A stretch of 64,000 nucleotides of DNA from Dorea_A amylophila (GCF_025567265.1 NZ_JAOQJW010000020.1:9747-73746), one strand, 5' to 3'. Numbered from the stretch's first letter, positions 35,293-44,777 are shown. Numbers and translations are program-made. The notes: generated by a model not told the origin, from the sequence alone.

Positions 35293-36837
35293 ATGAGGAT
35301 AGTTGTCGTAGAAGACAATGAATTGTATAGAGATGAACTGTTACAATGTTTGGAGCAGGAAGAATCAGATATAGAGATCATAGGAAGTGCAGCCAATGGA
35401 GCCAGAGGGCTTGCGCTGGTGGAAAAGCTGGTCCGGGAAAAAGCTGGTCCGGACGTGATATTTACAGACATCCGGATGCCGGAGATGGATGGATTCGAGA
35501 TGATCGAAGCCCTGCAGAAAAGAAAGATATCCTGCAAAATTGTGATTACAAGTTCTTGTCCAGAATTTCTGTATGCAAAACGTGCAATGGAGCTTGGTGC
35601 CGTTGACTTTCTGGTCAAACCATTGAAAACTTATGAAGTCCGTAATGTAATAAGAAGATTGAGAAGAGAGCTGGAAAGCGAGAAGAAGTGGAAACACATA
35701 CTGAATCTGGATTACATTTTCCCGAATGCGATGGCAGGAAAGCTGAAAGATGACCTGCAGATAAAAGAACTCATAAAAGAAGGTTATGGAATCGCACCGG
35801 ACGAAAGGATTGGCGTTCTGGGAATCGGCATGAGCTCAAATTATGAGAAATATAAAGAACAGATGAAGCAGATTCTGAAAGAACTGGAGATTTTTAATCA
35901 GAAACAGGATTTCTGTGCGTATGCAATAGAGATGCGTGGACGTCAGAGCTTTGTGGTTCTTTTTTATCATATGGGAAATGAACAGGAGACGTATCGGTAT
36001 CTGGAACAGACAATTGTTCCGATGATCTGTAATATTACACGTGGAAGGGTGATATGTACCTGGGCGGTCAGTGATGGATTTGAAAATATGCATGAAGCGG
36101 TCAGAGAACTAGATCATGCGGCAGAATGGAATCTGATTCTGAAGAAGGGAACCTTAATCTGTAAGGAAAAGATACAGGAAATTAAGCTGCATTCATATAA
36201 GTATCCGCTGCACCTTGAAATAGAAGCCAAAGAAGCACTGATGAATAAGGATTTGAAGCGTTTTAAAGAGATATTTTCCAGGTATCAGGCATATTGCAGG
36301 GAACTTCCATGTACACCACAGGAGGCAAAGGAAGGATGTACACATATCGCATTGGTCCTGATCCAGATGGCGGCAGAAGCAGGGGCACTACAGGCGCAGA
36401 GAAAAGGACAGGCCTTTCTTCAGGGAATATCGAGAGCCAATGGATGGACGGACGTAGAAGAAAAAGCAGATGAATTCTTCGAATATCTGACAAGCAAAGA
36501 AGAATGCCACAATAATATAAGTCTTCTGGTGCAAAAGGCACTGGAGAATATCCGGGAGTATTATAATCAGGGAATTACGTTGGAAGAAATTGCAGAAAAA
36601 CTGCATGTGACAGAGGAGTACTTAAGTACTCAGTTCCGAAAAGAAACAGGACGGACATTTACCGAGACGATCCGAGGGTACAGGCTTGAACACGTAAAAA
36701 AACTTTTGACGGTTACAAACTGGAAACTGACGAAGATTGCTGAAATGGTGGGTTATACAGACCCTAAATATATGAGCCGTGTATTCAAAGAAGAGACTGG
36801 AATGCTGCCTCTCGAATACCGAAAAAGGAACAGTTAG
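35293..36837 (+). CDS. Response regulator, REC plus AraC-type DNA binding (YesN family)
   Basis: A 514-residue regulator with receiver domain (MRIVVVEDNELYRDELL, phospho-Asp in VIFTDIRMPE near residue 58, Lys in FLVKPLKTYE near 108). The C-terminal AraC domain (about 412-512) contains ITLEEIAEKLHVTEEYLSTQF and KLTKIAEMVGYTDPKYMSRVF. AGGAGGTATTTCCTT precedes the ATG. No kinase gene is adjacent, so it is an orphan. It has the same architecture as the regulator at 7608. Confidence 0.92.
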   Translation: MRIVVVEDNELYRDELLQCLEQEESDIEIIGSAANGARGLALVEKLVREKAGPDVIFTDIRMPEMDGFEMIEALQKRKISCKIVITSSCPEFLYAKRAMELGAVDFLVKPLKTYEVRNVIRRLRRELESEKKWKHILNLDYIFPNAMAGKLKDDLQIKELIKEGYGIAPDERIGVLGIGMSSNYEKYKEQMKQILKELEIFNQKQDFCAYAIEMRGRQSFVVLFYHMGNEQETYRYLEQTIVPMICNITRGRVICTWAVSDGFENMHEAVRELDHAAEWNLILKKGTLICKEKIQEIKLHSYKYPLHLEIEAKEALMNKDLKRFKEIFSRYQAYCRELPCTPQEAKEGCTHIALVLIQMAAEAGALQAQRKGQAFLQGISRANGWTDVEEKADEFFEYLTSKEECHNNISLLVQKALENIREYYNQGITLEEIAEKLHVTEEYLSTQFRKETGRTFTETIRGYRLEHVKKLLTVTNWKLTKIAEMVGYTDPKYMSRVFKEETGMLPLEYRKRNS

Positions 36838-36963
36838 ATTAAAAAAACGTTAAAAAAACACAAATTCAGTCAAAAAAAGTCATCCTTTTTTAAATATTTC
36901 CCCCTTGTAGAAATACGGGAGAATGTTAAGATATTTCCAATAAGAAAAAAGGAGGGACCAATA

Positions 36964-37194
36964 ATGAGTACGAAAAGTGTTATTTTTTCGAATCCAGATG
37001 ATGTAATAGATTTTGTAAAGATTGTTGAAAAATATCCTTTTGACATGGATATGAAACGGGGCAGATATATTGTAGATGCAAAGTCCCTGTTAGGTCTTAT
37101 GAATCTTGGATTTGACCATAAAATAGAACTGAAAGTATATGAAGAAGAATGCGAAAATCTTTGGAAAGAACTGGATAAATTTGTAGCTGCATAA
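36964..37194 (+). CDS. HPr-like protein without the phospho-histidine (second copy)
   Basis: A 76-residue protein with HPr-like size and pattern: DVIDFVKIVEKYPFDMDM, YIVDAKSLLGLMNLGFDHKIELKVYEEE. The segment DAKSLLGLMNLG resembles the regulatory-Ser46 helix of HPr (AKSIMGVMSLG). No histidine is present at position 15; the region reads VKIVEKY. AAAAAGGAGGGACCAATA precedes the ATG. A terminator follows at 37231-37272, so it is a single-gene unit. The Ser46-like motif hints that it could still interact with the carbon-control proteins; that is inference. Confidence 0.68.
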   Translation: MSTKSVIFSNPDDVIDFVKIVEKYPFDMDMKRGRYIVDAKSLLGLMNLGFDHKIELKVYEEECENLWKELDKFVAA

Positions 37195-37230
37195 GTTTAC
37201 TTCTGCAGTAACTGGATATTGTATGAGAAG

Positions 37231-37272
37231 AATCCTCAGCGTATAATAAGAATATACGTTGGGGAATTTTTT
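37231..37272 (+). terminator. Terminator after the second HPr-like gene
   Basis: AATCCTCAGCGTATA pairs with TATACGTTGGGGAATT (G-T pairs and one bulge) and a T run follows. Confidence 0.75.
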
Positions 37273-37300
37273 CGGCATATAAACATTACAGGAGAAGAAA

Positions 37301-38662
37301 ATGGGAAAGAGTAAAAAAGAGAAACAGCAGGCATATTTCTTTGACAACAAAGCTCTGCTGGCGCTGATCCTGCCACTGGTGGTTGAGCAGCTCCTGGCGG
37401 TCATGGTAGGAATGGCAGATTCCATTATGATCGCAAGCGTCGGCGAGGCGGCGGTGTCGGGAGTATCGTTGGTGGATCAGATAATGGTACTTTTGATTAA
37501 TGCATTTGCCGCACTGGCGACCGGAGGTGCAGTAGTCGCAGGACAGTTTCTGGGACAGGATAGAAAAGAGGAGGCCTGTAAATCGGCAACTCAGATGGTA
37601 TGGTTTATTACTATATGTGCAATCGGTATTACGGTACTTGTATATTTAGGAAAATCATTTATCCTGCATACGGTATTCGGCAAGATTAATCAGGATGTAA
37701 TGCATCATGCAGACGTTTATTTGTTGATCGTGGCGGCATCGATTCCATTCCTGGCATTGTATAACGCAGGAGCGGCAATCTTCCGTACAATGGGGAATTC
37801 GAAAGTGACAATGCAGATATCGATCATTATGAATATTATTAATATAGGAGGAAATGCAATTCTGATCTATGGATTTCATCGGGGTACGGAAGGTGTCGCA
37901 ATTCCGACACTGGTGTCCAGAATAACGGCAGCGGTTATTGTAATTGTGATGTTGTGTGATGAGAAACGGATACTTCATATAGAACGGACATGGCATTACC
38001 GGATCAATTGGGAGATGGTTAAGAAGATTCTGAGCATTGGTGTGCCGAATGGTCTGGAGAACAGTATGTTCCAGCTTGGCAAGATCATCGTACTCAGTCT
38101 TGTATCGACATTCGGAACTTATGCGATTGCGGCGAATGCAGTGTCGAATGCGATCGCATTGTTTCAGATCCTTCCGGGAATGGCAGTTACGCTGGCGATC
38201 ACACCGGTTATTTCAAGATGTGTGGGTGCTGGTGATTATGAACAGGCAGGATATTATAATAAAAAATTAATGGTTATTACTTATGTCAGTATGACAGCGA
38301 TGGTATTATTCATATTTTCATTATTGCCGGTTATATTAAAGGCATATAATCTGTCGGATCTTACAGCAAGAACGACGGCAGATATCATACATTTCCACGG
38401 AATCGGTGCGATCTTCATCTGGCCGATTGCATTCAGTCTGCCTGCGACATTCCGTGCGGCGGGAGATGCGAAAGCGTGTATGTATATTTCAAGTATATCC
38501 ATGTGGATATTCCGGATCGGATTCAGTTACGTGCTTGGGAAATATCTGGGCATGGGTGTATTTGGTGTCTGGGTTGCGATGGTCATTGACTGGGTATTCC
38601 GTGCGCTCTGCTTTGTGATCCGTTATTTCAAAGGAAGCTGGAAGAAAAAGGCGATCGTATAA
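37301..38662 (+). CDS. MATE-family efflux transporter
   Basis: A 453-residue membrane exporter with 12 predicted helices. The first MATE repeat starts ALILPLVVEQLLAVMVGMADSIMIASVGEAAVS, and the second repeat KKILSIGVPNGLENSMFQLGKI; both are family hallmarks (split here at about residues 20 and 235). It probably exports cationic compounds with Na+ or H+. The substrate cannot be predicted. ACAGGAGAAGAAA precedes the ATG. It precedes guaA in the same direction but is separated by 81 bp. Confidence 0.92.
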   Translation: MGKSKKEKQQAYFFDNKALLALILPLVVEQLLAVMVGMADSIMIASVGEAAVSGVSLVDQIMVLLINAFAALATGGAVVAGQFLGQDRKEEACKSATQMVWFITICAIGITVLVYLGKSFILHTVFGKINQDVMHHADVYLLIVAASIPFLALYNAGAAIFRTMGNSKVTMQISIIMNIINIGGNAILIYGFHRGTEGVAIPTLVSRITAAVIVIVMLCDEKRILHIERTWHYRINWEMVKKILSIGVPNGLENSMFQLGKIIVLSLVSTFGTYAIAANAVSNAIALFQILPGMAVTLAITPVISRCVGAGDYEQAGYYNKKLMVITYVSMTAMVLFIFSLLPVILKAYNLSDLTARTTADIIHFHGIGAIFIWPIAFSLPATFRAAGDAKACMYISSISMWIFRIGFSYVLGKYLGMGVFGVWVAMVIDWVFRALCFVIRYFKGSWKKKAIV

Positions 38663-38743
38663 GATAGAAGTCTCTTGTAAAAACAAGTCTTCTATTTTAT
38701 AATAGAGATTAGCCATATAGAAAACAAATAGGAGGAAATTCTT

Positions 38744-40291
38744 GTGAAAAAAGAATTAGTAATTGTCATTGATTTTGGTGGACAGTACAATCAGCTGGTA
38801 GCAAGACGTGTCAGAGAATGCAATGTATATTGTGAGATCTACTCATACAAAACAGATATTGAGAAGATCAAAGCTATGAATCCTAAGGGAATCATCCTGA
38901 CAGGCGGACCAAACAGCTGTTATGAAGCAGATTCCCCGACATATAAAAAAGAATTGTTCGAACTCGGTATTCCGGTTCTTGGATTATGTTATGGTGCGCA
39001 GCTTATGACGCATGTACTTGGAGGAAAAGTAGAATCGGCTCCGGTACGTGAGTATGGTAAGACAGAAGTGCTGATAGATAAGAAAGATTCCAAGATTTTT
39101 GAAGGTGTATCAGAGAAGACAATCTGCTGGATGAGTCATTTTGATTACATCTCACAGATTGCACCTGGATTCGAGATCACAGCACATACAGCGGACTGCC
39201 CGGTTGCAGCAGCTGAGAATACAGAAGCAGGATTATATGCAATCCAGTATCATCCGGAAGTACTTCACACAGCAGAAGGAACCAAGATGTTATCAAACTT
39301 CGTATTAGGTGTCTGCGGATGTGCAGGCGACTGGAAGATGGATGCATTCGTAGAGAATACAATCCAGGAGATCCGCGAAAAAGTTGGCGACGGAAGAGTA
39401 CTTCTTGCACTGTCAGGCGGAGTAGATTCTTCAGTGGCAGCAGGATTGTTATCCAGAGCTATCGGAAAGCAGTTGACATGTGTATTTGTCGATCATGGTC
39501 TTCTCCGTAAAGATGAAGGTGATGAAGTAGAAGGTGTATTCGGACCAAATGGACAGTTCGACCTGAACTTTATCCGTGTAAATGCGCAGCAGAGATATTA
39601 CGATAAACTAGCCGGAGTAACAGAACCGGAAGCAAAACGTAAGATCATCGGTGAAGAATTCATTCGTATCTTCGAAGAAGAAGCCAAGAAGATTGGTGCT
39701 GTAGACTTCCTCGCACAGGGAACCATTTATCCGGACGTTGTAGAAAGCGGACTCGGTGGAGAATCCGGAGTGATTAAATCTCACCACAATGTAGGTGGAC
39801 TTCCGGAGCATGTAGATTTTAAAGATATCATTGAGCCTCTTCGTGATCTGTTCAAAGACGAAGTACGTAAGGCAGGATTGGAGCTTGGAATTCCGGAGAG
39901 ACTGGTATTCCGTCAGCCATTCCCTGGACCTGGACTTGGAATCCGTATCATCGGTGAAGTAACAGAAGAAAAAGTTAAGATCGTTCAGGATGCAGATGCC
40001 ATCTACAGAGAAGAGATTGCAAACGCAGGACTTGACAAGAATATTAACCAGTATTTCGCAGCACTGACAAACATGAGAAGTGTCGGAGTTATGGGGGATG
40101 AGAGAACATACGATTATGCTGTTGCTTTAAGAGCAGTAACAACTGTAGATTTCATGACAGCTGAGGCTGCTGAAATTCCTTATGATGTACTGAATAAGGT
40201 GATGAGTAGAATTATTAATGAGGTTAAGGGAGTTAACAGAGTATTTTACGATCTGACTTCTAAACCGCCTGGAACGATTGAGTTTGAGTAA
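38744..40291 (+). CDS. guaA: GMP synthase (glutamine-hydrolysing)
   Basis: GuaA converts XMP to GMP. The class I glutaminase domain has the catalytic Cys in LGLCYGAQ near residue 82 and the His/Glu pair in YHPEV near residue 170. The ATP pyrophosphatase domain has LSGGVDSSVAA near residue 224, and the dimerisation domain ends KPPGTIEFE. GTG 38744 follows GGAGGAAATTCTT. The 515-residue protein is intact. Its 3' end (GAGTTTGAGTAA) is a well-known integration target for tyrosine-recombinase elements, and accessory DNA begins right after the stop. Confidence 0.96.
   Translation: MKKELVIVIDFGGQYNQLVARRVRECNVYCEIYSYKTDIEKIKAMNPKGIILTGGPNSCYEADSPTYKKELFELGIPVLGLCYGAQLMTHVLGGKVESAPVREYGKTEVLIDKKDSKIFEGVSEKTICWMSHFDYISQIAPGFEITAHTADCPVAAAENTEAGLYAIQYHPEVLHTAEGTKMLSNFVLGVCGCAGDWKMDAFVENTIQEIREKVGDGRVLLALSGGVDSSVAAGLLSRAIGKQLTCVFVDHGLLRKDEGDEVEGVFGPNGQFDLNFIRVNAQQRYYDKLAGVTEPEAKRKIIGEEFIRIFEEEAKKIGAVDFLAQGTIYPDVVESGLGGESGVIKSHHNVGGLPEHVDFKDIIEPLRDLFKDEVRKAGLELGIPERLVFRQPFPGPGLGIRIIGEVTEEKVKIVQDADAIYREEIANAGLDKNINQYFAALTNMRSVGVMGDERTYDYAVALRAVTTVDFMTAEAAEIPYDVLNKVMSRIINEVKGVNRVFYDLTSKPPGTIEFE
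40280..40291 (+). other. Putative attL core at the guaA 3' end
   Basis: GAGTTTGAGTAA, the last four codons of guaA, resembles GAGTTTGAATAG at 54903-54914 (10 of 12 bases). Elements using guaA keep the gene intact by carrying these codons in their att site. Confidence 0.5.
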
Positions 40292-40350
40292 TCCACACAA
40301 TCATAAGATACCAGTATTTATGCGAGTTACAAGCAAATTTGCTTAGTGAT

Positions 40351-40369
40351 TGGCAACAAAATGGCAACA
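40351..40369 (+). repeat. Left copy of paired TGGCAACA arm-type repeat
   Basis: TGGCAACA-AAA-TGGCAACA, two copies of an octamer 11 bp apart. It matches 54782-54800 at 18 of 19 bases, and both lie near the proposed element ends. Arm-type integrase sites often have this one-helical-turn spacing. Confidence 0.62.
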
Positions 40370-40419
40370 TTTTGTGATTATTCAAGAGATAAAATTTTTA
40401 TTTCATAACGTATATAAAG

Positions 40420-40469
40420 AAACCTTACTGATTTTCAGAAGTAAAAAACTGAATATCGGTAAGGTTTTT
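40420..40469. terminator. Bidirectional terminator between guaA side and repressor gene
   Basis: AAACCTTACTGATTTTCAG pairs with CTGAATATCGGTAAGGTTT around an A-rich loop; T runs lie on both sides. Confidence 0.82.
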
Positions 40470-40482
40470 CTATTTTCTCCTT

Positions 40483-41007
40483 TTATTTTTCTTTTTTAGT
40501 CAATTCTTTTACGAGGTAATCACTCAGTTCTTGAGATGGTACCTTGGCACGTTTCTGGTAAGTATCCAGTTCCGGGTACTTATATCTCCATTCATCATAT
40601 TCTTCCTTGCTGATTTCACCGTTTTCCAGTTTGGCAGCTTGTTCCATCCATGCACGAAGCATTTCATCGACAGATGAGCCGGGAGCAGATATGGAAGAGT
40701 CAAGGCAGAGATGAGGTTGTTCATCTACATTTTTTACCTTCAGACCATACATATCTTCCAGTGCAAATAGTGTATGCATCAGACCTATGTGAGTATCAAT
40801 ATCCGGCACTGTTAAGGCATGAGTATTGATATCAAAGATCTGAGACATTTGTTTTACAAGATCAATCTTAGGAACTCTGGCTTCAGATTCATACTGAGCC
40901 ATGCGGACATCTGAGGTTTTTCCTTTGAATCCCAGTTGTTCTCCGAGTTGCTTTTGTGTCATGCCTATGCGGTTGCGAAAATATTTGATACGTTGTCCGA
41001 TTGCCAT
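40483..41007 (-). CDS. Xre-type repressor of the guaA element
   Basis: A 174-residue DNA-binding protein with HTH at residues 5-60 (RIKYFRNRIGMTQKQLGEQLG, RMAQYESEARVPK). The C-terminal part is helical and acidic. It is divergent from the excisionase and integrase genes, the normal place for the element repressor. AAGGAGGCAAACAAAA precedes ATG 41007; the longer frame to 41073 lacks a ribosome site. Confidence 0.83.
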   Translation of the reverse strand: MAIGQRIKYFRNRIGMTQKQLGEQLGFKGKTSDVRMAQYESEARVPKIDLVKQMSQIFDINTHALTVPDIDTHIGLMHTLFALEDMYGLKVKNVDEQPHLCLDSSISAPGSSVDEMLRAWMEQAAKLENGEISKEEYDEWRYKYPELDTYQKRAKVPSQELSDYLVKELTKKEK

Positions 41008-41240
41008 TTTTGTTTGCCTCCTTATAGTGGTCATTCGTGTTGCCATAATTAATTGTGATAGAAAATAAAACAATTCTGTTTAGGTTCAGTATAGCATGAG
41101 CAATTTGGGATAGCAAGAAGAACTTAAACAAAAAAATTTAATATTCGCGTTAAACTACTTGACTTAAATAAAAATGTTTAGTATCATGCAAATGCAACAA
41201 CCTAAACAAATTACGTTAAGATAGAGAGGAGAGATGCGAT

Positions 41241-41423
41241 GTGACGAACAGAACTTTTATGACAGTAGAAGAAGTTGCAGCGGAACTGGGAGTTTCCAAG
41301 TCTTATGCTTATAAGATTGTCAAACAATTAAATGATGAATTACAGAAGCTGGGTTATCTTACGGTAGCTGGCAGAGTAAACACCAATTATTTCCGCAAAA
41401 AAGTATGTTACAGCGAAGTGTAA
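41241..41423 (+). CDS. Excisionase-like HTH protein
   Basis: A 60-residue protein with a MerR/HTH_17-like DNA-binding fold: FMTVEEVAAELGVSKSYAYKIVKQLN. The start GTG 41241 follows AGAGAGGAGAGATGCGAT. Its end is 18 bp before the integrase ATG, so translation is likely coupled. Small basic HTH proteins in this position usually act as directionality factors for the integrase. Confidence 0.75.
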   Translation: MTNRTFMTVEEVAAELGVSKSYAYKIVKQLNDELQKLGYLTVAGRVNTNYFRKKVCYSEV

Positions 41424-41440
41424 GAGAGAGGAGAATTTGT

Positions 41441-42541
41441 ATGAGTATTTACAAAGATAATGTCACTGGGAAGTGGCGAGTGGTTTATCGGTATACCGAC
41501 TGGACAGGGAAAACGAAACAGACTTCAAAACGAGGATTTCCTACGAAGCGAGAAGCGCAGATGTGGGAACACGAACAAATGTTAAAGCATGATGCAAAAC
41601 TGGATATGACTTTCGCAAGTTTTTATGAAATTTATGTAGAAGATAAAAAGGAACGAATCCGGGATAACACATGGGGAACTAAGAATAATATTGCCAGAAC
41701 AAAAATTCTTCCATACTTTGGGGAGAGAAAGATTGCAGAAATTGAACCAAAAGATGTGATTGCATGGCAGAATCATTTGCTTGCATTTAAGAGAGCGAAT
41801 GGAAAAGGGTATTCTGCTTCATATCTGCGGAAAATCCACAGCCAGTTAAGTGCCATTTTCAATCATGCAGTTGATTTTTATCATTTGCCTTCTAATCCGG
41901 CACAGAAAGCTGGAAATATAGCAATAGAGGAATATAAGGAAATGTTGTTCTGGACGAAAGAAGAGTATTTGAAATTTGCAGATGTGATGATGGATAAACC
42001 AGTTTCTTACTACGCTTTTGAAATGCTTTACTGGTGTGGTATCCGTGAAGGAGAGTTGCTTGCCCTGACACCAGCGGATTTTGACTTTACAACGCATACA
42101 CTGCGAATTAACAAATCATATCAAAGATTAAACCGGGAAGATGTGATTACCCCACCAAAGACATTTAAAAGTAACAGATTTATCAAGATGCCACAATTTA
42201 TATGTGATGAGATGCAGGATTATATGGAAATGCTTTACGGTCTGAAGGAAGACGAAAGAATTTTCACAATTTCCAAATCTTATCTGCATCATGAAATGAA
42301 CAGAGGATCAAAGGTGTCTGGGGTGAAGCGAATCCGTGTGCATGATTTGAGACATTCCCATGTATCGTTATTGATCAATATGGGATTTACGGTATTAGCA
42401 ATTGCAAATCGAATGGGACATGAGAGCATTGATATCACTTACCGATATGCACATCTGTTTCCAAGTGAGCAGACACAGATGGCAGAACAGTTGGATATTG
42501 AAAGGATGGAAAAATTAAATGGAGAAAAATCTGGACAGTAA
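41441..42541 (+). CDS. Tyrosine integrase of the guaA element
   Basis: A 366-residue site-specific recombinase. The N-terminal AP2-like arm-binding part reads GKWRVVYRYTDWTGKTKQTSKRGF; the SAM-like core-binding domain follows. The catalytic domain has Arg in WCGIREGELLAL, His-x-x-Arg in HDLRHSHVSL, His in ANRMGHES and the Tyr nucleophile in DITYRYAHLFP. All catalytic residues are present. ATG 41441 follows AGAGAGGAGAATTTGT. It overlaps the MobC-like gene by 23 bp. It is probably responsible for insertion at guaA. Confidence 0.93.
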   Translation: MSIYKDNVTGKWRVVYRYTDWTGKTKQTSKRGFPTKREAQMWEHEQMLKHDAKLDMTFASFYEIYVEDKKERIRDNTWGTKNNIARTKILPYFGERKIAEIEPKDVIAWQNHLLAFKRANGKGYSASYLRKIHSQLSAIFNHAVDFYHLPSNPAQKAGNIAIEEYKEMLFWTKEEYLKFADVMMDKPVSYYAFEMLYWCGIREGELLALTPADFDFTTHTLRINKSYQRLNREDVITPPKTFKSNRFIKMPQFICDEMQDYMEMLYGLKEDERIFTISKSYLHHEMNRGSKVSGVKRIRVHDLRHSHVSLLINMGFTVLAIANRMGHESIDITYRYAHLFPSEQTQMAEQLDIERMEKLNGEKSGQ

Positions 42542-42842
42542 AGGAAGATGGAGAAACAAAATCGTAGCATTCCGAGTATCACCGGAAGAAGCAGAGCAGA
42601 TTGATGCATGTGTCCGATTGTCAGGACTTAGCAAGCAGGACTATATCACAAAACGATTAACTGATCGGCAAATTGTGGTACAGGGAAATCCAAGAGTGTA
42701 TAAAGCATTGCGAAATCAGATGGCAGAGATTTATGAAGAATTGAAACATCTGGAAAAATGCAGTGAGGAAAACGAAGAGTTGCTGAGTACCCTGAGATTG
42801 GTCGCAGAGACATTGTATGGATTGAAAGGGGAAAATGAATGA
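42519..42842 (+). CDS. MobC-like mobilization protein
   Basis: A 107-residue relaxosome accessory protein. RNKIVAFRVSPEEAEQIDACVRLSG at residues 12-36 is the ribbon-helix-helix part, followed by SKQDYITKRLTDRQIVVQGNPRVYKAL, common in Firmicute MobC-like proteins. The helical tail is acidic. The gene overlaps the integrase end and ends ATGA, coupled to the helicase gene. Such proteins open oriT for the relaxase. Confidence 0.8.
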   Translation: MEKNLDSKGRWRNKIVAFRVSPEEAEQIDACVRLSGLSKQDYITKRLTDRQIVVQGNPRVYKALRNQMAEIYEELKHLEKCSEENEELLSTLRLVAETLYGLKGENE

Positions 42843-43993
42843 CAGCAAAAGAAAAAATGACTGCTCCGATTGCATCTGTTGGCGCAGATGTGGAACAGTC
42901 ATTAAGTAATAAATTAACCAACCAAAGTATATCAGATTTGCCCGGTAAGGGCAATCTGCAAGCCACAAATAATGCGGAAAATACAGCAAAATCAGCAAAT
43001 AAAAAGAATCCAGATGATCTGGAAACAGTTTCCATGATGGAATTATACGACACCGCATATCCACCAAAACTGCCGATTATAGATGGACTTCTGTATAACG
43101 GAACTTACCTGTTTGTTGGTTCGCCGAAAATTGGAAAATCATTCTTTATGGCACAGATCGGGTATCACATCAGTAAAGGAATTCCATTGTGGAGCTTTTC
43201 AGTCAGACAGGGAACGGTTCTGTACCTGGCATTGGAAGATGATTATGCAAGATTGCAAAAACGGTTATCACAGATGTTTGGAATGGAAGGCAGTGAGAAT
43301 TTTTATTTTGCTACAAAATCCAAATCACTCAATGACGGACTGGAAAAGCAGCTTGTAACGTTTGTGACAGAGCATAAAGATGCAAGACTGATTATCATTG
43401 ATACTCTTCAGAAGGTTCGAGAGGTCGGTGGAGATAAATTCAGTTATGCCAGCGATTATGAGATTGTAACAAAGCTGAAAGCATTCAGTGATAAATATGG
43501 CATCTGTTTTCTGGTTGTGCATCATACAAGGAAAATGGAATCTTCAGATAGTTTCGATATGATTTCAGGTACGAATGGATTGCTTGGAGCTGCGGATGGA
43601 GCATTCGTCATGCAGAAAGAAAAACGGACAGATAATAAGGCAGTTCTGGAAGTGGCAGGGCGTGACCAGCAGGACCAGAAACTGTGGTTGAACTTTAATC
43701 GGGAGAGATGTGTCTGGGAACTTACCAAGACAGAAACAGAACTTTGGAAAGAACCAGAAGATCCAGTGTTGGAAAAAATCAAAGAACTTGTAACAGAAAC
43801 TACGCCAGAGTGGGTAGGAACAGCAACAGAGCTTGTGGAAGTATTGCAGGTGGAAATGCAGCCGAACGCATTATCACGAAAATTAAATGTCAGCTTGGAA
43901 CGTCTGATTTTGGAATATGGAATCCAGTATAAAGCGGAACGAGGACATGATGGAAGAAAGATCAGATTAGCCTTTGTTGGAAAACAAGCGTGA
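42839..43993 (+). CDS. RepA-like (AAA_25) helicase ATPase
   Basis: A 384-residue RecA-fold ATPase related to plasmid RepA helicases. Walker A GSPKIGKSF is near residue 94, Walker B LIIIDTLQKV near residue 187, and HHTRKMESSDSFDMISGTNGL after it is typical of the family. The C-terminal 90 residues look like a winged helix. It overlaps the MobC-like gene by 4 bp (ATGA). It probably unwinds DNA for replication of the excised or transferred element. The repeat array at 43990-44072 starts at its stop codon. Confidence 0.85.
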   Translation: MTAKEKMTAPIASVGADVEQSLSNKLTNQSISDLPGKGNLQATNNAENTAKSANKKNPDDLETVSMMELYDTAYPPKLPIIDGLLYNGTYLFVGSPKIGKSFFMAQIGYHISKGIPLWSFSVRQGTVLYLALEDDYARLQKRLSQMFGMEGSENFYFATKSKSLNDGLEKQLVTFVTEHKDARLIIIDTLQKVREVGGDKFSYASDYEIVTKLKAFSDKYGICFLVVHHTRKMESSDSFDMISGTNGLLGAADGAFVMQKEKRTDNKAVLEVAGRDQQDQKLWLNFNRERCVWELTKTETELWKEPEDPVLEKIKELVTETTPEWVGTATELVEVLQVEMQPNALSRKLNVSLERLILEYGIQYKAERGHDGRKIRLAFVGKQA

Positions 43994-44072
43994 CGATATG
44001 TGACGGTTGTGACGGTATTTTATATAGCGTGTCGGTAGTGAAAATATCGTCACTATCGTCACGACCGTCACG
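43990..44072. repeat. Symmetric GTGACG/CGTCAC repeat array
   Basis: Three direct copies of GTGACG(A/G) (43990-44015) face three inverted copies of CGTCAC (about 44048-44071) around an AT-rich centre. The array lies between the helicase gene and a small gene. It could be an iteron-type origin, an operator or a long hairpin. Confidence 0.65.
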
Positions 44073-44084
44073 GAAAGGAGAAAC

Positions 44085-44327
44085 ATGGAAAGAAAATCAC
44101 AGGTGCAGATACCAAAAGATTTATTACTGGCATTGTTCCAGTACCATCTTGCTGGGAATGAGGAATATCTGCCGGAGATAGAAAAAGCATTGATGGAAAA
44201 ATTAGACAGTATGGTAAAACGTCAGTTATATACAACATTCAAAACAGCACCAACCGAGGAAGAACGGGAAAAGGCAAGACAAGAGTATTTGGATAAGTGT
44301 GGAATGCATGAGAACTTTCGTTGGTAA
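44085..44327 (+). CDS. Small conserved protein of mobilizable elements
   Basis: An 80-residue protein: SQVQIPKDLLLALFQYHLAG, then IEKALMEKLDSMVKRQLYTTF and a Glu/Arg-rich helix. I know no function; similar small proteins sit near relaxase genes in gut Clostridia. GGAAAGGAGAAAC precedes the ATG. Confidence 0.62.
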   Translation: MERKSQVQIPKDLLLALFQYHLAGNEEYLPEIEKALMEKLDSMVKRQLYTTFKTAPTEEEREKARQEYLDKCGMHENFRW

Positions 44328-44501
44328 AGATTCTGCTTGATGACCTTATGACAGGAGCGTGCCACGCACCTGTAAATAGCAGACAAAGAGAAGGTTTGTA
44401 AGGTGTAGCCGGTAGTTGATTGGCGAGGAAAAAACTTTTAAAAAGGGAGTCCTGATTCAGGGCGTCCCTGCAGAAATGATAAATGAAGGGAGAATGACAC
44501 C

Positions 44502-44729
44502 ATGAGAGAAGGAAGATTAGGTTACAACAGTTATAACAAAAGATATGGATTATTGTCATCAGACTTATGGATTGATCCAGGATTTCACTGCGGAGAATGT
44601 CTGGAAGTTCTAGTTGATGATCAGTGGGTAAAGACACGAATGGAAATGAATCTGGCGAGAGAATGGTATTTGGTTGGAACACCATATTGTGGAGATCTGG
44701 AGTATGTACGGGTAAGGATACCGGAATAA
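44502..44729 (+). CDS. DUF5348 protein
   Basis: A 75-residue protein with the DUF5348 pattern: YNKRYGLLSSDLWIDPGFHCGE, then WVKTRMEMNL and WYLVGTPYCGDLEYVRVRI. GAAGGGAGAATGACACC precedes the ATG. The family is of unknown function and common in mobilizable and conjugative elements. The gap 44328-44501 before it holds no gene. Confidence 0.75.
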   Translation: MREGRLGYNSYNKRYGLLSSDLWIDPGFHCGECLEVLVDDQWVKTRMEMNLAREWYLVGTPYCGDLEYVRVRIPE

Positions 44730-44777
44730 AGCAGAAAGGAAGAGTAATAGTCGGTTTGTTGTTAGTGAAAAAAATAA

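Noticed and set aside
40280..40291. Exact guaA att duplication at 54903
   Set aside because: Only 10 of 12 bases agree, so it is kept as a tentative att site rather than a proven one.
43990..44072. CRISPR array
   Set aside because: The repeats are 6-7 bp, partly inverted and without uniform spacers; no cas genes lie nearby.
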